NCBI GenBank assembly: GCA_041484845.1
Contig: JBGPIK010000117.1
Coordinates: 1 to 16,390 of the forward strand
From: JBGPIK01 sp041484845
Lineage (GTDB): Bacteria; Desulfobacterota; Binatia; UBA9968
Direction: 5' to 3'
DNA length: 16,390 bases
Made by a program: the position numbers and the translations under genes
In this document: positions 15,377-16,390 of the stretch, in pieces
How positions within the stretch are numbered: position 1 is the first letter of the stretch
Layout: the number at the start of each line of letters is the position of its first letter
The notes under the pieces: generated by a model
What the model saw: only the letters and a program-made list of their open reading frames with translations
Databases searched by the model: none
Told to the model about the DNA's origin: nothing

Positions 15377-15634
15377 ATGCAACACTACAAGGCCTACGGC
15401 ATTCACACCACCGCTGTATTCACAAAAGAAGGGTCCTGGCACGGAAGGGGGGCTGTGTTCCACCCGCAAGAAAAATTAATCAGCGAGGTTCACCGGGTCG
15501 AAACTGACAGCGACCTTCTCTTTCTAACGAAGTCCGACGCAGAAAATTTTGCATTTATGTTATGCAAAGCGTGGATAGATAGCTCCCGCTCCAAACTCGA
15601 TTATGCAGGCGTGCAAGCATACAGGGAACTTTGA
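15377..15634 (+). CDS. Hypothetical protein, 85 aa
   Basis: I do not recognise the family. The ATG at 15377 has GGAG (15367-15370) 6 nt upstream and a good promoter candidate about 60 bp before it, so the gene is probably real and monocistronic. The product is small and soluble without signal peptide or membrane segment. An N-terminal beta-like part (HYKAYGIHTTAVFTKEG...GRGAVFHP) is followed by SEVHRVETDSDLLFLTKSDAENFAFMLCKAWID, which reads as strand plus helix, and a short C-terminal tail. The alternation suggests a compact alpha/beta domain. It lies between tRNA-Leu and a hairpin-rich non-coding region; context gives no function. Confidence 0.65.
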   Translation: MQHYKAYGIHTTAVFTKEGSWHGRGAVFHPQEKLISEVHRVETDSDLLFLTKSDAENFAFMLCKAWIDSSRSKLDYAGVQAYREL

Positions 15635-15650
15635 ACGACAACGGGAGATA

Positions 15651-15775
15651 CCATTAATAAGCCGCTTGGTCGGCTCGGTGAACCAAGCGGGTCAGGCCGT
15701 AGCGAGAAAGCACGTAGCAGCTAGGTCAAGAAGAGATTCGGATTTCGGGCCATTAATAATGGTGATGGCCCAGCG
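15651..15775 (+). other. Hairpin-rich non-coding segment
   Basis: CCGCTTGGT (15662-15670) pairs with ACCAAGCGG (15682-15690), 9 bp perfect. GGGCCAT (15747-15753) pairs with ATGGCCC (15765-15771), 7 bp perfect. The 10-mer CCATTAATAA occurs at 15651-15660 and again at 15750-15759, next to each hairpin. I see no ORF with a ribosome site here. It may be the 3' part of the 85-aa transcript or a separate small RNA. Confidence 0.4.
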
Positions 15776-15869
15776 CAAAGAAACGCCAAGGCCATTGAGA
15801 AGGACGCTCCAAGGTTTTATGCAAAATTCATTTCAGATCTTCTTAGCTTAAGCAAGCGGATCAACTTCT

Positions 15870-15875
15870 TATAAT
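15870..15875 (+). promoter_or_regulatory. Perfect -10 hexamer TATAAT ahead of the terminator
   Basis: TATAAT is exact, but the -35 is poor (TTAAGC at 15848-15853, 16-bp spacer). If active it would make a transcript of only about 70 nt ending at the terminator at 15917-15950. Confidence 0.25.
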
Positions 15876-15909
15876 TCCATCGGCGCGAGATAGCTCAGGC
15901 CAAGATCAA

Positions 15910-15950
15910 AAAAGCAAAGGCCCGGGGTTTGAACCCGGGCCTTCTTTTTT
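15910..15950. terminator. Strong bidirectional intrinsic terminator
   Basis: AAGGCCCGGG (15917-15926) and CCCGGGCCTT (15934-15943) make a 10-bp stem around a 7-nt loop. On the plus strand TTCTTTTTT follows (15942-15950). On the minus strand the bases after the stem read TTTGCTTTTTT. It therefore stops transcription from both sides and separates the plus-strand region from the convergent minus-strand gene at the edge. Confidence 0.85.
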
Positions 15951-15958
15951 AAACCGTT

Positions 15959-15989
15959 GCGGCGCGTTTCCTGCTCTGATTTGCGCCGC
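15959..15989. repeat. Inverted repeat downstream of the edge gene
   Basis: GCGGCGC (15959-15965) and GCGCCGC (15983-15989) are perfect complements with a 17-nt loop, 15 bp past the stop of the minus-strand gene. No T-tract follows directly; the bidirectional terminator lies just beyond it. Confidence 0.5.
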
Positions 15990-16004
15990 TTCGGGTAAGG
16001 GTAA

Positions 16005-16390
16005 TTAATGGGTGGTGGGTACTAAGTTAAGACCGAGACCACGCACTACGATCTTGTCGGTGAGAGCCCCGAAGAGAACTCTGAGGCTCAGTCTGACGGC
16101 ACCGAAAATCGGATCGACGGGCACCGGCGCAAGCGCGCTATCGACACATATAGGGCCCGGAATGGTTAGATCCGTGGCATCGTCAAGCTTTACAGAAGCC
16201 GTGCTTGGCGTATCGAGTTGCGCCAGCCGGATCTGGCTGATGAAGCTTGCACTGCTAGATGACTCGTAACATACGCGCACACTTGCGACCGCAAAATGAG
16301 GCGGTACTTGGACACCCATTTCCAACGCCTTATTACCGCCAAGTGAGTCAACTTCACCCAGTGTTGTGGATTGGATAATCAACCCGCTCA
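16005..16390 (-). CDS. Hypothetical protein, C-terminal fragment (5' end outside window)
   Basis: The minus-strand frame is open from the right edge to a stop at 16005-16007, about 128 residues, and probably continues beyond the window; a TTG at 16382 could be a start but has no clear ribosome site. I do not recognise the family. The segment is beta-rich, low in charge and without membrane helices. It reads ALEMGVQVPPHFAVASVRVCYE, then SFISQIRLAQLDTP, then alternating strands ending GLGLNLVPTTH. This pattern suits a jelly-roll or other beta-sandwich surface/structural domain, which is only an impression. The downstream bidirectional terminator supports it being a transcribed gene that converges on the plus-strand region. 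Confidence 0.55.
   Translation of the reverse strand, partial: SGLIIQSTTLGEVDSLGGNKALEMGVQVPPHFAVASVRVCYESSSSASFISQIRLAQLDTPSTASVKLDDATDLTIPGPICVDSALAPVPVDPIFGAVRLSLRVLFGALTDKIVVRGLGLNLVPTTH

Noticed and set aside
15156..15479. 107-aa frame starting MVELVDTRDLKSRG
   Set aside because: It is the classic false ORF produced by reading through a tRNA-Leu gene; the first third is the tRNA itself.
15655..15775. True signal recognition particle RNA
   Set aside because: Motif order is similar, but the GGAA tetraloop is absent and the closing helices do not fit; kept only as a structured-segment finding.

Overview
The window looks like chromosomal DNA of a Gram-negative bacterium with moderately high GC. 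It carries a housekeeping block, glyA(partial)-nrdR-ribD-ribE-ribBA-ribH-nusB-leuS-lptE, in an order I associate with Deltaproteobacteria-like lineages (Desulfobacterota and relatives). The LPS-assembly lipoprotein LptE, three predicted lipoproteins with clear lipoboxes and TatC support a two-membrane cell. The phylum is inferred from gene order and protein flavour only. No plasmid, phage replication, transposase or CRISPR signature is visible.

Layout. Bases 1-417 are the 3' end of glyA. Bases 530-8286 form a tightly packed plus-strand run: nrdR, the riboflavin genes ribD-ribE-ribBA-ribH, nusB, leuS and lptE. Only rpsT (8354-8629) and a partial gene at the right edge lie on the minus strand. 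An unusually long non-coding stretch (8630-9507) follows rpsT; it holds the rpsT promoter, a long imperfect hairpin and a few DnaA-box-like 9-mers. Next come a small proline/alanine-rich lipoprotein with its own terminator, tatC, and a membrane pyrophosphatase (hppA) with a strong terminator. The right part is accessory: a 94-aa helical orphan, a possible 54-aa ORF, a 469-aa lipoprotein of unknown function, tRNA-Leu(UAA), an 85-aa orphan with its own promoter, a hairpin-rich non-coding stretch, a bidirectional terminator, and the C-terminus of an unknown minus-strand protein.

Function. The rib block covers nearly the whole route from GTP to riboflavin: GTP cyclohydrolase II (C-terminal half of RibBA), deaminase/reductase RibD, lumazine synthase RibH and riboflavin synthase RibE. 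The exception is the step that makes the four-carbon unit. The DHBP-synthase half of RibBA has lost several residues that are normally invariant, so that step may be done elsewhere in the genome. NrdR controls ribonucleotide reductase genes, NusB acts in antitermination, LeuS and tRNA-Leu serve translation, LptE serves the outer membrane, TatC exports folded proteins, and HppA builds a proton gradient from pyrophosphate.

Most of the window is ordinary housekeeping DNA. The best candidates for something unusual are the degenerate N-terminal domain of RibBA, the shared 11-bp element inside two predicted promoters around tRNA-Leu, and the structured non-coding segments at 8772-8817 and 15651-15775.
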